Assembly (NCBI RefSeq): GCF_026625125.1
Contig: NZ_CP113097.1
Coordinates: forward strand, 3,162,001 to 3,226,000
Direction of reading: 5' to 3'
From: Pseudomonas putida
GTDB lineage: Bacteria > Pseudomonadota > Gammaproteobacteria > Pseudomonadales > Pseudomonadaceae
Length of the DNA: 64,000 nt
Shown: in pieces, positions 48,000 to 57,174 of the stretch
Position numbering within the stretch: position 1 is the stretch's first letter
Layout: each line of letters opens with the position of its first letter
The notes under the pieces: generated by a model
The model's input: the letters and a program-made list of their open reading frames with translations, nothing else
Told to the model about the DNA's origin: nothing
The model's database searches: none
Program-made: the position numbers and the translations under genes

Positions 48000-48117
48000 C
48001 TTGGGTTAACCGCGCCAAACACAGCCCGCCCTTATCCTCATCGCCCGCTTGCCTGGCAGCCGCCGCGCGCCTTCGCCGAGCCTGCTCAGCCTCCCTCACG
48101 CCCGCCTGGAACCCCCG

Positions 48118-50481
48118 ATGAACTACCCGCGTCTGTTGCTCCCCATCCTGCTGCTACAAGCCTGCGTGGCCCAGGCCGCGCCGTTCAGGATCGCCGACAT
48201 CAGGGTCAACGGCCTGCAGCGGGTATCCGCCGGCAGCGTTTTCGGTGCCTTGCCCCTGAACGTGGGCGATCAGACCGATGACCGGCGCCTGGTGGAGTCG
48301 ACCCGGTCGCTGTTCAAGACCGGCTTCTTCCAGGACATTCAGCTGAACCGCGACGGCGATGTCCTGATCATCAACGTGGTCGAGCGCCCGTCGGTGTCGA
48401 GCATCGAGATCGAAGGCAACAAGGCGATCAGCACCGAAGACCTGATGAAGGGCCTGAAACAGTCGGGCCTGGCCGAAGGCGAGATCTTCCAGCGTGCCAC
48501 CCTCGAAGGCGTGCGTAACGAGCTGCAGCGCCAGTACGTGGCCCAGGGCCGCTACTCAGCCGAGGTCGACGCCGAGGTGGTGCCGCAGCCGCGCAACCGG
48601 GTTGCCCTGAGGATCAAGATCAACGAAGGCACCGTCGCTGCCATCCAGCACATCAACGTCGTTGGCAACACCGTGTTCGACGATGAAGCGCTGTCGCAGC
48701 TGTTCGAGCTCAAGACCACCAACTGGCTGTCGTTCTTCAAGAACGACGACAAGTACGCCCGCGAAAAGCTTTCCGGTGACCTGGAGCGCCTGCGTTCCTA
48801 CTACCTGGACCGCGGCTACATCAACATGGACATCGCTTCCACCCAGGTGTCGATCACCCCGGACAAGAAACACGTCTATATCACCGTCAACGTCAACGAA
48901 GGCGAGAAGTACACCGTTCGTGACGTGAAGCTGTCGGGTGACCTGAAGGTGCCGGAAGACCAGGTCAAGTCGCTGCTGCTGGTGCAGCCGGGCCAGGTGT
49001 TCTCGCGCAAGGTGATGACCACCACGTCCGAGCTGATCACCCGCCGCCTGGGTAACGAAGGCTACACGTTCGCCAACGTCAACGGCGTGCCACAGCCCAA
49101 TGACGAAGACCACACCGTCGACATCATGTTCGTGGTCGACCCGGGCAAGCGTGCCTACGTCAACCGCATCAACTACCGCGGCAACACCAAGACCGAAGAC
49201 GAAGTGCTGCGCCGCGAAATGCGCCAGATGGAAGGCGGCTGGGCTTCGACCTACCTGATCGACCAGTCCAAGACCCGTCTGGAGCGCCTGGGCTTCTTCA
49301 AGGAAGTCAACGTCGAGACCCCGCCAGTGCCGGGTACCGACGATCAGGTCGACGTCAACTACAGCGTCGAAGAGCAGGCGTCCGGCTCGATCACTGCCAG
49401 CGTGGGCTTCGCCCAGAGCGCCGGCCTGATCCTGGGCGGTTCGATCAGCCAGACCAACTTCCTCGGTACGGGTAACAAGGTTTCCATCGGTTTGACCCGC
49501 TCGGAATACCAGACCAAGTACAACTTCGGCTTCACCAACCCGTACTTCACCGACGATGGCGTAAGCCTGGGCTACAACCTGTTCTACAGCAGCACCGACT
49601 ACAGCGATTACTACGATGACGGTGTTTCCTACTACGCCATCAACAGCTATGGCGCGGGCGTCAGCCTGGGCTACCCGATCAGCGAAACATCGCGCCTGAC
49701 CTACGGCCTGACCCTGCAACACGACGACATCTCACCCGGCACCTACAGCGCCGACGAGATCTATGACTTCATCCAGCGCGAGGGCGAAAGCTTCAACAAC
49801 CTGAAGGCTTCGATCGGCTGGTCCGAGTCGACCTTGAACAAAGGCGTGCTGGCAACCCGAGGCCACTCTCAGAGCCTGACGCTGATGGCCACCACGCCCG
49901 GCAGCGATCTGTCGTTCTACAAGCTCGACTACAGCGGCCAGACCTACCTGCCGCTGAGTGACCGCACCACGCTGCGCCTGCATACCAGCCTGGGCTATGG
50001 CAATGGGTACGGCTCCACCGAAGGCCTGCCGTTCTATGAGAACTACACAGCCGGTGGCCAGGGCTCGGTGCGCGGCTTCAAGGATGGCTCGCTGGGCCCA
50101 CGCAATACGCCGGCCACCGGTACTTACGCAAGTGCCGGCCAGGCCTATTACTCCGACCGCGACACCGATGCACTGGGCGGCAACATCCTCATAACCGGCG
50201 GCGCCGAGTACATCTTCCCGATGCCCTTCATCAAGGACCAGCGGCAGCTGCGCAGCTCGGTTTTCGTGGACGCTGGGAACGTGTTTTCCGACACCTGCTA
50301 CCTGTCCACCACCCAGGGTTGCGGCAGCGTGAGCCTGGACCAACTGGCGGTGTCACTGGGCGTCGGGGTGACCTGGTACAGCCCCATGGGGCCGCTGACG
50401 TTCAGTCTTGCCACGCCGGTGAAGAAGCCGGAGAACGCCGAGACGCAGATATTCCAGTTCTCGTTGGGGCAGACGTTCTGA
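48118..50481 (+). CDS. BamA-type outer-membrane assembly protein (second copy suspected)
   Basis: 787 residues, full length for BamA. The signal peptide (MNYPRLLLPILLLQACVAQA) is followed by five POTRA domains (about 24-425) and a 16-strand beta-barrel (about 430-787) ending in aromatic F (FSLGQTF). The lid/L6 motif VRGF lies at 651-654. BamA folds and inserts outer-membrane proteins. The usual bamA neighbours (rseP/dxr upstream, skp/lpxD downstream) are absent here, so this is probably a paralogue of the housekeeping gene. A divergent Cpx-type system and a CpxR box suggest stress-induced expression. Confidence 0.9.
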   Translation: MNYPRLLLPILLLQACVAQAAPFRIADIRVNGLQRVSAGSVFGALPLNVGDQTDDRRLVESTRSLFKTGFFQDIQLNRDGDVLIINVVERPSVSSIEIEGNKAISTEDLMKGLKQSGLAEGEIFQRATLEGVRNELQRQYVAQGRYSAEVDAEVVPQPRNRVALRIKINEGTVAAIQHINVVGNTVFDDEALSQLFELKTTNWLSFFKNDDKYAREKLSGDLERLRSYYLDRGYINMDIASTQVSITPDKKHVYITVNVNEGEKYTVRDVKLSGDLKVPEDQVKSLLLVQPGQVFSRKVMTTTSELITRRLGNEGYTFANVNGVPQPNDEDHTVDIMFVVDPGKRAYVNRINYRGNTKTEDEVLRREMRQMEGGWASTYLIDQSKTRLERLGFFKEVNVETPPVPGTDDQVDVNYSVEEQASGSITASVGFAQSAGLILGGSISQTNFLGTGNKVSIGLTRSEYQTKYNFGFTNPYFTDDGVSLGYNLFYSSTDYSDYYDDGVSYYAINSYGAGVSLGYPISETSRLTYGLTLQHDDISPGTYSADEIYDFIQREGESFNNLKASIGWSESTLNKGVLATRGHSQSLTLMATTPGSDLSFYKLDYSGQTYLPLSDRTTLRLHTSLGYGNGYGSTEGLPFYENYTAGGQGSVRGFKDGSLGPRNTPATGTYASAGQAYYSDRDTDALGGNILITGGAEYIFPMPFIKDQRQLRSSVFVDAGNVFSDTCYLSTTQGCGSVSLDQLAVSLGVGVTWYSPMGPLTFSLATPVKKPENAETQIFQFSLGQTF

Positions 50482-50517
50482 CTTTGCCAGGAGCGGGGTG
50501 GTGCCCTGGGCGCGAGT

Positions 50518-50532
50518 CTTACACGCTTTTAC
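50518..50532. promoter_or_regulatory. Near-match CpxR-type box before a hypothetical gene
   Basis: CTTAC-ACGCT-TTTAC matches GTAAA-N5-GTAAA on the reverse strand with one change. TTAACCCAA (50539-50547) follows, the reverse complement of the 9-mer beside the box at 47985-47999. It lies about 75 bp upstream of the gene starting at 50608. Confidence 0.4.
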
Positions 50533-50607
50533 CCCGGCTTAACCCAAGTTGACAGTCCGTTTGCCTAAGCTGACTCCCCCTAGAACTCGCCTGGCAGGTA
50601 TCCCTCC

Positions 50608-51015
50608 ATGCTGCAACAACAATTACCCCACGCGTTGCTAGAGCAGGTGCAGCGACGCCTGGCCACGGTGCTCGGCCCAAGCTGCATCGTGACGCTGGCC
50701 AGCAGCCAAAACGACCACGGCGTGAACCACTACCATCTGGCGATCCAGCACGAAGGTCATGGTGTGTCCGTGGAAGACAGCGGCATCATCAACCCAGATT
50801 TCGCCGACCAGCTGCTTGCCAAGGTCGGCCAGGTAAGCGCCATGCTCGATTCAGAAACATTCAAGCGCATGGCCAGCGCTGATCCATCGCGCCCACTCGT
50901 GTGGATCAGCGACCAGCCTGGAGCGTGTTCAGACGCCCCCTTCGGCCAGCACCTGAGCCCGGGTGATGACGTTACCGAAGTGATGCTTCCACAACTCGAT
51001 GCCCATTTTCCCTGA
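50608..51015 (+). CDS. Hypothetical protein with tail overlapping a convergent gene
   Basis: 135 residues, soluble. The first 105 or so (QQQLPHALLEQVQRRLATVL, then NDHGVNHYHLAIQHEGHG) look coding. The last 29 codons lie antisense to the isochorismatase-like gene (50929-51015). I do not recognise the family. The ATG is preceded by CAGGTA at 9-nt spacing and a possible CpxR-type box. Confidence 0.62.
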   Translation: MLQQQLPHALLEQVQRRLATVLGPSCIVTLASSQNDHGVNHYHLAIQHEGHGVSVEDSGIINPDFADQLLAKVGQVSAMLDSETFKRMASADPSRPLVWISDQPGACSDAPFGQHLSPGDDVTEVMLPQLDAHFP

Positions 51016-51408
51016 GCGATCCAGGGAAGACCCCACGGTCAGGTCGGTGATCAACGTCGGCATGAGCCCCGCGTCGAACAGCGCGAAGCCGGCGGCAAGC
51101 ACACACGTCTCGGTCTGCAACCCGCAGACCAATACCCGTTCCACGCCTAGCGCCCTGATGTACTCGATGGTCTCGGCAGTCTGCCTGTAACCATGCTTGA
51201 TAAAGACCTTGTCGGCCTCGACCAGGCTCTCGTCTTCTGCTGCCGGGTGCCAGCCCAGTTGCCGCTCGAACGGCGTGACCTGTTCATCGTGCAACTGCAC
51301 CGAGGCAATGGTCGGGATCATCGCAGACAGCGCACGCACACCATCGACCAGCCACTCGGGCGGGCTGAAGGTGGACTGTACGTCGATGATGAGTAAAACC
51401 TGCCGCAT
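50929..51408 (-). CDS. Isochorismatase-like cysteine hydrolase
   Basis: 159 residues. The catalytic triad fits: D9 in LIIDVQ, K in DKVFIKHGY (near 70) and Cys in GLQTETCVLA (near 101). This fold covers nicotinamidases and N-carbamoylsarcosine amidase-like enzymes; the substrate here is unclear. The last 87 nt overlap the convergent hypothetical gene on the opposite strand. Confidence 0.85.
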   Translation of the reverse strand: MRQVLLIIDVQSTFSPPEWLVDGVRALSAMIPTIASVQLHDEQVTPFERQLGWHPAAEDESLVEADKVFIKHGYRQTAETIEYIRALGVERVLVCGLQTETCVLAAGFALFDAGLMPTLITDLTVGSSLDRSGKMGIELWKHHFGNVITRAQVLAEGGV

Positions 51409-51641
51409 GGCTGTCTCCGGGGCGCTGGCAAAGGTACGGAGTATACCGTTGCTGGCGGCCGATGACGCCCTTGGACGAGCACACGGCGTTGCAACCCAGA
51501 TGACTAAGTTACGGTTTTCCAGAACTTTTTTTTGATTACGGGTCTATGTGAACAGGCAGATGAACGTCGCTGGCTGCCCCTGGGTTTGCCCGCGACGCCA
51601 TGGCCCAACGTCCCGATGTCCATCAGAGGTTGTCTTCGCTC

Positions 51642-52040
51642 ATGAAATTCCAAGTTCCACGGATAGTGCTGCTCGGCCTCTTCGCGTTCGCGGCAATGGG
51701 CTCGGCCTGCGCAACACCGGCGAAAGCACCCGCGCCGCGCGTTGCCACCGAAGCCACCCCTGTTCAGGCGTACAACGAGGCCGCCAACAACCCTTGGCCG
51801 AGCCTGGCGAGCATGACAGCCGCCCAACCCGCTGCGCTGCTGGCCCATGATGACCGTTACCGGCGCGACGGCCACTGGCACGACCGCAGAGACGACTGGC
51901 GTCGTGACCAATGGCGCCGCGACCAGTGGCGCCGTGAGCAGGCGCGCCGTGAAGCCGAACGCCGCCGCGAGTGGCACCGCCGCCATGAGCGGGCCATGCA
52001 CCACCGCTATGAAGCCGATCATCACTACTATCGCCGCTGA
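51642..52040 (+). CDS. Exported Arg/His-rich repeat protein
   Basis: 132 residues from ATG 51642 (MKFQVPRIVLLG), with AGAGG upstream. The signal peptide ends near CA/TPA. A spacer rich in Ala/Pro (about 24-60) is followed by a highly charged tail with near-repeats of WRRDQ (DDWRRDQWRRDQWRREQ) and a His-rich end (MHHRY, HHYYRR). Such tails bind metals or polyanions in some proteins, but no function is known. It resembles small RcnB-like or polycation exported proteins only by composition. Confidence 0.7.
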   Translation: MKFQVPRIVLLGLFAFAAMGSACATPAKAPAPRVATEATPVQAYNEAANNPWPSLASMTAAQPAALLAHDDRYRRDGHWHDRRDDWRRDQWRRDQWRREQARREAERRREWHRRHERAMHHRYEADHHYYRR

Positions 52041-52418
52041 TTTTCACTGCAATCGAAGCCTCGGGGGTTTTCGCGCAGCGTGGCCCCCAGCACTACCTCC
52101 TGAGTTTTCTCAACAGCCCAAGCCCCACGTTTTCAACGGTGGCCGGTTCGATGCCGGCACGCGCTGCGAACCCTGACAGGTATCAGGTCAGCGCCCACAT
52201 CTCCCCCATCATCGAGTGCCTCTATCAAGCCATCCAGTCTATCGATTTGACTGCGTCAAATTGCCTCAGATAACGTGCCCCGCTCCACGAAGTCGATCGA
52301 GTTTGTCTGTGTTGCCCTTCTGCTGAATACCTCGCTGACTGCCCTGCGCCCTCTGTTAACCCCCGACCGCGAACATGCCTCATGGCGTGACCGCCGTCCT
52401 TGCGTTCGAGTTACTGAA
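52041..52418. other. Intergenic region upstream of the formate/nitrite transporter
   Basis: No gene is recognised in these 378 bases. At 52245-52261 there is a perfect 17-bp palindrome, ATTTGAC-TGC-GTCAAAT, about 158 bp before the transporter start. It looks like an operator; it is not a proper ANR/FNR box, which needs TTGAT-N4-ATCAA. Confidence 0.6.
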
Positions 52419-53207
52419 ATGTCCGTCAATACCCCCTCCCGCATCACCGAGCTGGTCATCGAAGCCGGCACCCGCAAAGCCCACATGCGCGCCCGTGCCA
52501 CGCTCATCCTGGGCTTTCTGGCCGGGGCCTTCATTTCAATGGGGTTTCTGCTGGACATCCATGTCAGCGCCATGATCCCTGCGCCCTGGGCCTCGTTGGG
52601 CAACTTGCTGGGCGCCGCGGTATTCCCGATCGGGCTGATCCTGGTCATCCTGGCCGGCGGCGAGTTGCTCACCGGCAACATGATGAGCCTGCCCCTGGCG
52701 ATGTTCGCCCGGCGCATCCGCCTGGTGGACGTTGCGCGCAACTGGGGCCTGGTGACCGTGGCAAACCTGCTGGGCGCGCTGTTCGTGGCCTACTGCTTTG
52801 GCCACTTGCTTGGGCTCACTGAAGGTGCCTACCTGAGCAAGACGCTGGCCGCGGCAACCAGCAAGGCCAGCGCCGATTTCCTCCATGCCTTCGTTTCCGG
52901 CATCGGCTGCAACTGGCTGGTGTGCCTGGCAGTCTGGCTGGCCTACGCCAGCCGTGAGATGAGCGGCAAGGTGCTTGGTATCTGGTTCCCGATCATGGCC
53001 TTCGTCGCCATCGGCTTCCAGCACGTGGTGGCCAACATGTTCCTGATCCCGGCAGCGATCTTCGCCGGTTACCTGAGCTGGGGGCAGCTGGTGCACAACC
53101 TGGCGGCAGTCTTCCTTGGCAACGCAGTGGGTGGCGCGATCTTCGTGGGGTTGGCGTACTACCTGTCCTTCGGCGCCTCGGCAGAAGAACAAGCCGTCGC
53201 CCGTTGA
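52419..53207 (+). CDS. Formate/nitrite transporter family protein (FocA/NirC type)
   Basis: 262 residues with six membrane helices. I chose ATG 52419 (MSVNTPSRITEL); the longer frame adds 48 residues without hydrophobic or family character. The family motifs ILAGGELLTGNM near residue 85 and the HVVANMFLIPAA filter segment near 205 are present. The pentameric channels move formate, nitrite or bisulfide. No partner enzyme is adjacent, apart from the PaoABC-type genes that follow 147 bp later. Confidence 0.88.
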   Translation: MSVNTPSRITELVIEAGTRKAHMRARATLILGFLAGAFISMGFLLDIHVSAMIPAPWASLGNLLGAAVFPIGLILVILAGGELLTGNMMSLPLAMFARRIRLVDVARNWGLVTVANLLGALFVAYCFGHLLGLTEGAYLSKTLAAATSKASADFLHAFVSGIGCNWLVCLAVWLAYASREMSGKVLGIWFPIMAFVAIGFQHVVANMFLIPAAIFAGYLSWGQLVHNLAAVFLGNAVGGAIFVGLAYYLSFGASAEEQAVAR

Positions 53208-53354
53208 GCCCGTTTGCCATGGATGGCATAGCCTGCCAGCACGGCGCATGACCGCAAGCCCCGAATAAAACCTGAACGTTTGGCAAAACCTTCCAGTCGC
53301 AGGGAATAGACGCACTTGATTGCGCGAATGCATTCCTGACCGTGAGGTTTTCCC

Positions 53355-53882
53355 ATGAGCACCAACTCCCAACAGGGTGTCGATGGGCATCCCATCAGCC
53401 TGACACTCAATGGCACACGCACGTCGCTGCACGTCCAACCCTGGACCACCCTGCTCGATCTGCTGCGCGAGCAACTCGACCTGATCGGCAGCAAGAAAGG
53501 CTGTGACCATGGCCAGTGCGGCGCCTGCACGGTGCTGCGCGACGGCAAGCGGGTCAATGCCTGCCTGACCCTTGCCGTGATGTGCGACGGCGCCGACCTG
53601 GTCACGGTCGAGGGGCTGGCCCAAGGCGAGCAACTGCACCCCATGCAGCGCGCCTTCATTACCCATGACGCCTTCCAGTGCGGCTATTGCACTCCCGGTC
53701 AGATCTGTTCTGCCGTCGGGCTGGCCCACGAAGGCCGCGCCGTCACCCGTGAAGACATCCGCGAGCACATGAGCGGCAATCTCTGCCGCTGCGGCGCCTA
53801 CAGCAATATCATCGCGGCGGTCGAAGAGGCATTGCCGCTGATGCAGGCTGCCGTCGAGCCGCAGGGAGGGCCGAAGCCATGA
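53355..53882 (+). CDS. paoA: PaoA-like 2Fe-2S subunit of aldehyde oxidoreductase
   Basis: 175 residues. The clusters are [15 protein letters not shown] with a Cys in VNACL, and QCGYCTPGQ with CRCGAY. E. coli PaoA has a Tat signal; none is seen here, so the complex should stay in the cytoplasm. It is first of three overlapping genes; its stop overlaps the FAD subunit gene (ATGA). Confidence 0.92.
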   Translation: MSTNSQQGVDGHPISLTLNGTRTSLHVQPWTTLLDLLREQLDLIGSKKGCDHGQCGACTVLRDGKRVNACLTLAVMCDGADLVTVEGLAQGEQLHPMQRAFITHDAFQCGYCTPGQICSAVGLAHEGRAVTREDIREHMSGNLCRCGAYSNIIAAVEEALPLMQAAVEPQGGPKP

Positions 53883-54880
53883 CGCCTTTCAGCTACCACA
53901 GGCCATCTTCGGTCAGCGAAGCGGTGAACCTGGCGGACGGCGCCAGCCGTTTCATTGCCGGCGGCACCAACCTGGTCGATCTGATGAAGGAGAACGTGGT
54001 CCGCCCGGCGCGCCTGATCGACATCACTGCCCTGGACTTGAAAGGTATCGAGCCCACTGCGAACGGCGGCGTGCTGATCGGCGCGTTGGTCAGCAACGCC
54101 GACCTGGCCTGGAATGCCTTGATCGAGCAGCACTACCCGTTGCTGTCCCAGGCGATCCTTGCCGGCGCATCGCCGCAGCTGCGCAACATGGCGACCACCG
54201 GGGGCAACTTGCTGCAGCGCACCCGCTGCTATTACTTCTATGACACCGGCACCCCTTGCAACAAACGTGAGCCGGGCAGCGGGTGCCCTGCCCGCTCGGG
54301 CCTCAATCGCAGCCACGCCATCCTGGGCGCCAGCGATGCCTGCGTCGCCACCCACCCTTCGGACATGTGTGTGGCACTGGCAGCACTCGATGCGGTGGTC
54401 CACGTGCAAGGCCGGGCGGGAACGCGGCAGATACCCTTTGCCGACTTTCACCGTTTGCCGGGCGACACACCACAACACGACAACCACCTCTCAGCCGATG
54501 AGCTGATCACCGCGATCGAGTTGCCGCCCCCTGAATTTGCGCAGCACGCCCGCTACCTGAAGATTCGTGACCGTGCCTCCTACGCATTTGCCCTGGTGTC
54601 CGTCGCCGCCGCACTGAAGCTTGATGGCGAAGTGATCCAGGACGCCCGGGTGGCCCTGGGAGGCGTGGCGCACAAGCCTTGGCGAGACCGGGCCGTGGAA
54701 ATGACCCTGCAAGGGCAAAGGGTTTCCGAGGCGCTCTTCGAGCGCGCGGCCCAAGCGTGGCTACAAGCGGCTCAACCGCTGAGCCACAACGCATTCAAAG
54801 TGGAACTCGCCAAACGCGCGATCGTCCGTGCGCTCAGTGAAGCCGCGGGGGGCACCAGCATTCAGAGGACAACGCCATGA
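53879..54880 (+). CDS. paoB: PaoB-like FAD subunit of aldehyde oxidoreductase
   Basis: 333 residues of the CO-dehydrogenase flavoprotein family. The FAD segment [12 protein letters not shown] is near residue 24-35 and [13 protein letters not shown] near 105. The cysteines of [20 protein letters not shown] and the following GC match the extra 4Fe-4S cluster of PaoB. The C-terminal domain is complete. It overlaps both neighbours by 4 nt. Confidence 0.92.
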   Translation: MTPFSYHRPSSVSEAVNLADGASRFIAGGTNLVDLMKENVVRPARLIDITALDLKGIEPTANGGVLIGALVSNADLAWNALIEQHYPLLSQAILAGASPQLRNMATTGGNLLQRTRCYYFYDTGTPCNKREPGSGCPARSGLNRSHAILGASDACVATHPSDMCVALAALDAVVHVQGRAGTRQIPFADFHRLPGDTPQHDNHLSADELITAIELPPPEFAQHARYLKIRDRASYAFALVSVAAALKLDGEVIQDARVALGGVAHKPWRDRAVEMTLQGQRVSEALFERAAQAWLQAAQPLSHNAFKVELAKRAIVRALSEAAGGTSIQRTTP

Positions 54881-57078
54881 GCCTGACGACCCACGTGGTG
54901 GGCAAACCCCTGGACCGAGTGGATGGCGTGGCCAAGGTGACTGGCACAGCGCGGTATGCCGGTGAGTACCCCGAGGCGGGGCTGCTGCACGCCAGTGTGG
55001 TATCGAGCACCATCGCCCGCGGCAGGGTGCGCGCCATCGACACGACCCAGGCAATGCAGTTGCCCGGCGTGGTCGCGGTGCTGCACCACGCCAATCGCCC
55101 ACGCATTTCCAGCTATGACGACGATTACAGTGATGCCGACTCGGCCGAAGGCTCCCCGTTCCGGCCGCTGTTCAACGACCGTGTGCTGTACAGCGGGCAA
55201 CCGCTGGCACTGGTGGTCGCCGAGAGCCTTGAACTGGCACGCCATGCCGGCGCCCTGGTGCGCATCGACTACAGCGAAGAGCCGCACCAGACCGACCTGG
55301 GCGCGGTGCTCGACCAGACGCACCCGGCACCCGCTGAAACGCCAGAGCCCCGCGGTGATTTCGCTGGGTATTACGCTCAAGCCGCAGTACGGGTCGATGC
55401 CACCTACGACACGCCCATCGAGCATCACAACCCGATGGAGCCCCACGCGTCGACCGTTCTCTACAAAGCGGGAGACACCCTGGAAATTCATGACAAGACC
55501 CAGGGCACGCAGAACTGTCAGGACTACTTGCATAAGGTGTTCGGCCTGCCCAAACAGAACATCAGGGTGCTCGCCGCTTTTGTCGGCGGTGCCTTCGGCT
55601 CCGGGCTGCGGCCGCAATACCAGTTGCCGCTGGCCGTGATGGCAGCCCTGCACCTGAAACGTTCGGTGCGCCTTACCCTCACACGCCAACAGATGTTCAC
55701 CTTCGGCTACCGCCCCCGTACCCAGCAACGGCTGCGCCTGGGCGCGGCGGCCGATGGCAAGCTGCTGGCGGTTGCCCACGACGCGCTCGGCCAGACCTCG
55801 CGCTTCGAAGACTTCACCGAACACCTGGTGGAATGGAGCGGCATGCTCTACCACTGCGACAACGTTGCGCTCAGTTATCGCCTTGCGCCGCTGGATGTCT
55901 ACACCCCGCTGGACATGCGTGCGCCGGGTGCCGCGTCCGGCGTGCTGGCGTTGGAGTGCGCGATGGATGAGTTGGCATGTGCCGCGAACCTTGACCCCCT
56001 CGAACTGCGTCGCCGCAACTTCGCCAGCCACAATGGCAACGACGGCAAACCCTATTCCAGCAAAGAGCTGTTGGCCTGTTATGACCAGGGCGCCGCGCGC
56101 TTCGGCTGGGGCAAACGTACTTCAAAGCCACGCAGCATGCGCCAGGGCCAGCAATTGATCGGCTGGGGCGTGGCGGGTGGGGTCTGGGAAGCGTTGCAGA
56201 TGAAGGCCAGCGCCCGGGCCTGCTTCGACAGCCGCGGGCATTTGACCGTCAGTAGCGCTACCACCGACATAGGCACCGGCACCTATACCGTGATGACCCA
56301 GATTGCTGCGGACGCTGCCGGGGTCTTGCCACAGGACGTGACCTTCCTGCTGGGCGACTCCTCACTGCCGCCCGCGCCGTTGCAGGGTGGTTCGTTCACG
56401 GTGTCCTCAGTGGGTTCGGCGGTGCAGCAGGCCTGCCAGACCCTGCGCACCAAGGTCCTGGAACTCGCACGGCACAATTTTCCCGAAATAGCTGCAATAC
56501 CGGTAGAAAATATGACCTTCGCGCAAGGCTACCTGCAAGCGGGGGAACACCGTATCGCCATCGCCAGCATCGCCGCAACGTCCACGGACGGCGAGCTGCA
56601 GGTGCAGATCGACGCCGAGCCTGGTGCCGGACGCACGCCGTTCTCGACCGCTACCCATTCGGCCGTCTTCGTCGAGGTACAGGTGGACGAGGCCCTGGGT
56701 ACGATCAAGGTCACCCGGGTGGTCAGCGCAGTGGCCGCCGGGCGTGTGGTCAACCCGAAAACCGCCCGTAGCCAGATCCTCGGGGGCGTGGTCTGGGGCT
56801 TGGGCATGGCGTTGCAGGAAGCGACCCAAACCGATCATCAGCTCGGGCGCATCCTCAACCACAACCTGGCCGAGTACCACATCCCGGTGCACGCCGATAT
56901 CGCTGATATCGAGGTGATGTTCGTTGACGAGGATGACGACATCGTCAATGAGCTTGGCTCCAAGGGGGTGGGCGAGATCGGTATCGTGGGGGTCGCGGCG
57001 GCGGTTGCCAATGCCGTTTACCATGCCACCGGCAAGCGCGTCAGAGCGTTTCCGATAACGCTGGACAAAGTGCTGTAG
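54877..57078 (+). CDS. paoC: PaoC-like molybdopterin subunit of aldehyde oxidoreductase
   Basis: 733 residues. The N-terminal domain starts [23 protein letters not shown]; the MoCo domain has [13 protein letters not shown] near 230 and the end motif [21 protein letters not shown], with the catalytic Glu of the family. PaoABC oxidises aromatic aldehydes to acids and passes electrons to ferredoxin or oxygen. No PaoD/XdhC-like factor follows; the XdhC gene at 37572 might serve both enzymes. Confidence 0.93.
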   Translation: MSLTTHVVGKPLDRVDGVAKVTGTARYAGEYPEAGLLHASVVSSTIARGRVRAIDTTQAMQLPGVVAVLHHANRPRISSYDDDYSDADSAEGSPFRPLFNDRVLYSGQPLALVVAESLELARHAGALVRIDYSEEPHQTDLGAVLDQTHPAPAETPEPRGDFAGYYAQAAVRVDATYDTPIEHHNPMEPHASTVLYKAGDTLEIHDKTQGTQNCQDYLHKVFGLPKQNIRVLAAFVGGAFGSGLRPQYQLPLAVMAALHLKRSVRLTLTRQQMFTFGYRPRTQQRLRLGAAADGKLLAVAHDALGQTSRFEDFTEHLVEWSGMLYHCDNVALSYRLAPLDVYTPLDMRAPGAASGVLALECAMDELACAANLDPLELRRRNFASHNGNDGKPYSSKELLACYDQGAARFGWGKRTSKPRSMRQGQQLIGWGVAGGVWEALQMKASARACFDSRGHLTVSSATTDIGTGTYTVMTQIAADAAGVLPQDVTFLLGDSSLPPAPLQGGSFTVSSVGSAVQQACQTLRTKVLELARHNFPEIAAIPVENMTFAQGYLQAGEHRIAIASIAATSTDGELQVQIDAEPGAGRTPFSTATHSAVFVEVQVDEALGTIKVTRVVSAVAAGRVVNPKTARSQILGGVVWGLGMALQEATQTDHQLGRILNHNLAEYHIPVHADIADIEVMFVDEDDDIVNELGSKGVGEIGIVGVAAAVANAVYHATGKRVRAFPITLDKVL

Positions 57079-57103
57079 CAGCAGGCGGGGCTCAGGGGAT
57101 CGG

Positions 57104-57121
57104 GCGCCGCCCAGGCGGCGC
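57104..57121. terminator. GC-rich hairpin between convergent genes
   Basis: GCGCCGCC (57104-57111) pairs with GGCGGCGC (57114-57121). It sits between the convergent paoC and sensor-kinase genes. There is no strong U-tract on either strand, so a terminator role is only likely. Confidence 0.4.
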
Positions 57122-57174
57122 TCGATTCACGGGTATCAGTGCATTCCAGACATGACGCCGGGCGCGCTTGGCCG

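Noticed and set aside
48556..49722. Minus-strand open frame of 388 codons inside the BamA gene
   Set aside because: It is an antisense shadow of the POTRA and barrel coding sequence.
51892..51960. Short repeated DNA as a CRISPR or tandem repeat locus
   Set aside because: The repeats are in frame and code for WRRDQ units of one protein; there are no unique spacers.
52245..52261. ANR/FNR box before the formate/nitrite transporter
   Set aside because: The half-sites are TTGAC/GTCAA with N3, not TTGAT-N4-ATCAA.
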